In this document: positions 62,875-64,000 of the stretch, piece after piece | Layout: the number at the start of each line of letters is the position of its first letter | How positions within the stretch are numbered: the first letter of the stretch is position 1 | Assembly (NCBI RefSeq): GCF_020736845.1 | Contig: NZ_JAFFQR010000064.1 | Span: 255,696-319,695 of the forward strand | Direction of reading: 5' to 3' | Source of the DNA: Paenibacillus farraposensis | GTDB lineage: Bacteria; Bacillota; Bacilli; Paenibacillales; Paenibacillaceae | Length of the DNA stretch: 64,000 nt | Position numbers and translations under genes: made by a program | The notes under the pieces: model-generated | Told to the model about the DNA's origin: nothing | The model's database searches: none | The model's input: the letters and a program-made list of their open reading frames with translations, nothing else

Positions 62875-63984
62875 CTACCTTTTACGGGCAAGACGCTCCA
62901 TTTCTTTTACTAAAATATTAGCTGAGTCAGGCTTGCCAAGTGCAGACGCTGACGCCGCCATCCGATTACGCCGTGTTTCGTCCTCCATTATTTTCGCAAT
63001 GGCTTGAAACAGCGAAGAACCGCTCAATTCCTTTTCCAGGATCATTTCTGAAGCGCCTGCCTTTTCGAGCGTACGGGCATTGGCTTCCTGATGATTGTTC
63101 GTCACATTAGGCGATGGAATCAGAATGGATGGAATACCCAGTGATGTGATCTCAGCCAGAAAGGATGCACCGGCCCGGTTAACGATCAAAGAAGTGCAAG
63201 CCAGCACCTCTGGCATATTATGAATATAGGGAAGCACATGAAGGTGGTTAGGCAATGAGCCGATCTGATTTCGTATGCTGTCGAGCGTCTGTTCATAATA
63301 AGATTCACCAGTCACATATACAAAATGGACGTCTTTCAACTGCGAAAGTTGCGGAGCCATGGCAACCATGGCATCATTGACCGCTTTTGCCCCCCTGCTG
63401 CCACCTACGACTAGTACAACCGAGCTGTTCATAGGAACCCCGATCGTAGCAAAGCCTCGATCCCGGTTGGCCAAACGGACTGTCGTGGCGCGCGGGTTCC
63501 CGGTATATAATACATTTTTAGCTTTGGGGAAAGCCCCTTCGGAGCCTTCAAAGCTAACGGCCACCGTATCCACATAACGACTCAGAAATGAATTCGTCAG
63601 GCCCGGAATCGCATTTTGCTCATGAATCATGCTGGGGATACCCAATTTGGAAGCAGCATAAACGACGGGGCCGCATACATATCCCCCGGTACCGATGACG
63701 ATATCTGGCTTGAATTTCTTTAATAACGCTTTGGACCTGTGAACTCCTTGGAAAAAGCGTATAATTGTCCTTATATTTTCAACGGACAAGCTGCGACGAA
63801 ACCCTGTAATATCAATAGCCTCGAACGGAATTTTCTCCTGAGGAACCAGCTTGCTTTCGAGTCCTCTTTGACCGCCAATGTATAAAAATTCAGCGTCCAG
63901 GTCCATCTCTTCGCACTGTCTAGCTACGGCCAGCGCTGGATAAATGTGCCCTCCGGTGCCGCCGCCGCTCAACACGACGCGCAT
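62875..63984 (-). CDS. murG: MurG: UDP-GlcNAc transferase to lipid I
   Basis: Makes lipid II at the inner face of the membrane. 369 residues, GT28 fold: MRVVLSGGGTGGHIYPALAV, GTGGYVCGPVVYAASKLGIP, HEQNAIPGLTN, VVGGSRGAKAVND and NRAGASFLAEITSLGIPSIL as the donor site. ATG 63984 is preferred because GAGGTGA lies six bases before it; ATG 63990 overlaps the site. It is the first gene of this run, and the rest of the cluster (murD, ftsW and others) would lie beyond the window's right edge. Confidence 0.96.
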   Translation of the reverse strand: MRVVLSGGGTGGHIYPALAVARQCEEMDLDAEFLYIGGQRGLESKLVPQEKIPFEAIDITGFRRSLSVENIRTIIRFFQGVHRSKALLKKFKPDIVIGTGGYVCGPVVYAASKLGIPSMIHEQNAIPGLTNSFLSRYVDTVAVSFEGSEGAFPKAKNVLYTGNPRATTVRLANRDRGFATIGVPMNSSVVLVVGGSRGAKAVNDAMVAMAPQLSQLKDVHFVYVTGESYYEQTLDSIRNQIGSLPNHLHVLPYIHNMPEVLACTSLIVNRAGASFLAEITSLGIPSILIPSPNVTNNHQEANARTLEKAGASEMILEKELSGSSLFQAIAKIMEDETRRNRMAASASALGKPDSANILVKEMERLARKR

Positions 63985-64000
63985 AAACATTCACCTCGCA

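Overview
The window looks like a chromosomal piece of a spore-forming Firmicute of the genus Paenibacillus, probably close to P. polymyxa. That is inferred from gene content: spoIIGA-sigE-sigG beside ftsAZ, a pyr operon starting with pyrR, a DUF5665 gene next to ileS, strong AGGAGG-type ribosome sites with many TTG/GTG starts, and a pectin/mannan-degrading accessory region.

Layout. (1) 1-3440: remnant of a prophage. A lysis cassette (two different holin-type genes and a GH25 muramidase) and a broken tyrosine integrase lie beside tRNA-Leu(UAA), the likely insertion site. (2) 3.5-16.4 kb: host accessory genes: several small membrane proteins (some too short for routine gene calling), YnfA, a secreted GH26 mannanase, glycerol dehydrogenase, a GNAT acetyltransferase, a SleB-type hydrolase, a cupin, a YjcZ-type spore peptide between two small Sm-like/DUF2642-type genes, a large secreted GH25 protein, and a divergent yeiH/LysR pair. 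(3) 16.4-27.8 kb: a pectin-use locus. Pectin methylesterase, an alpha/beta esterase, a GH28 polygalacturonase, an LplA-type solute-binding lipoprotein, YesL and one permease run leftward. The second permease runs rightward from a shared control region with cre-like sites. A membrane-bound AraC regulator and an apparently fused esterase follow. None of the enzymes in this locus shows a signal peptide, so oligosaccharides are probably imported and then processed inside the cell. (4) 27.9-33.7 kb: a small secreted protein, a yjdF gene with its yjdF-motif riboswitch, and an ABC-type efflux operon (ATPase, ABC-2 permease, coiled-coil adaptor lipoprotein, TetR) with a clear promoter and palindromic operator, then tRNA(CAU). 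(5) 33.8-43.1 kb: the pyrimidine operon pyrR-pyrB-pyrC-carA-carB-pyrF-pyrE behind a PyrR-type attenuator. (6) 43.3-64 kb: housekeeping core: rluD, lspA, a yteA-like gene, ileS with an isoleucine T-box, divIVA, ylmH, ylmG, sepF, ylmE, pgeF, ylmC, sigG, sigE, spoIIGA, ftsZ, ftsA, divIB, murA, murB, murG.

The most unusual items are the in-frame fusion of a truncated alpha/beta hydrolase to a rhamnogalacturonan-acetylesterase-type SGNH domain (26508-27779); the divergent splitting of the two permease genes of one importer; the exact 26-residue periodicity, mirrored about a tip, in the efflux adaptor; the perfect match between the yjdF riboswitch and the ribosome site it precedes; and several small genes. 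I see no CRISPR array, insertion sequence or rRNA. No wholly new multi-gene system could be shown from the sequence alone.
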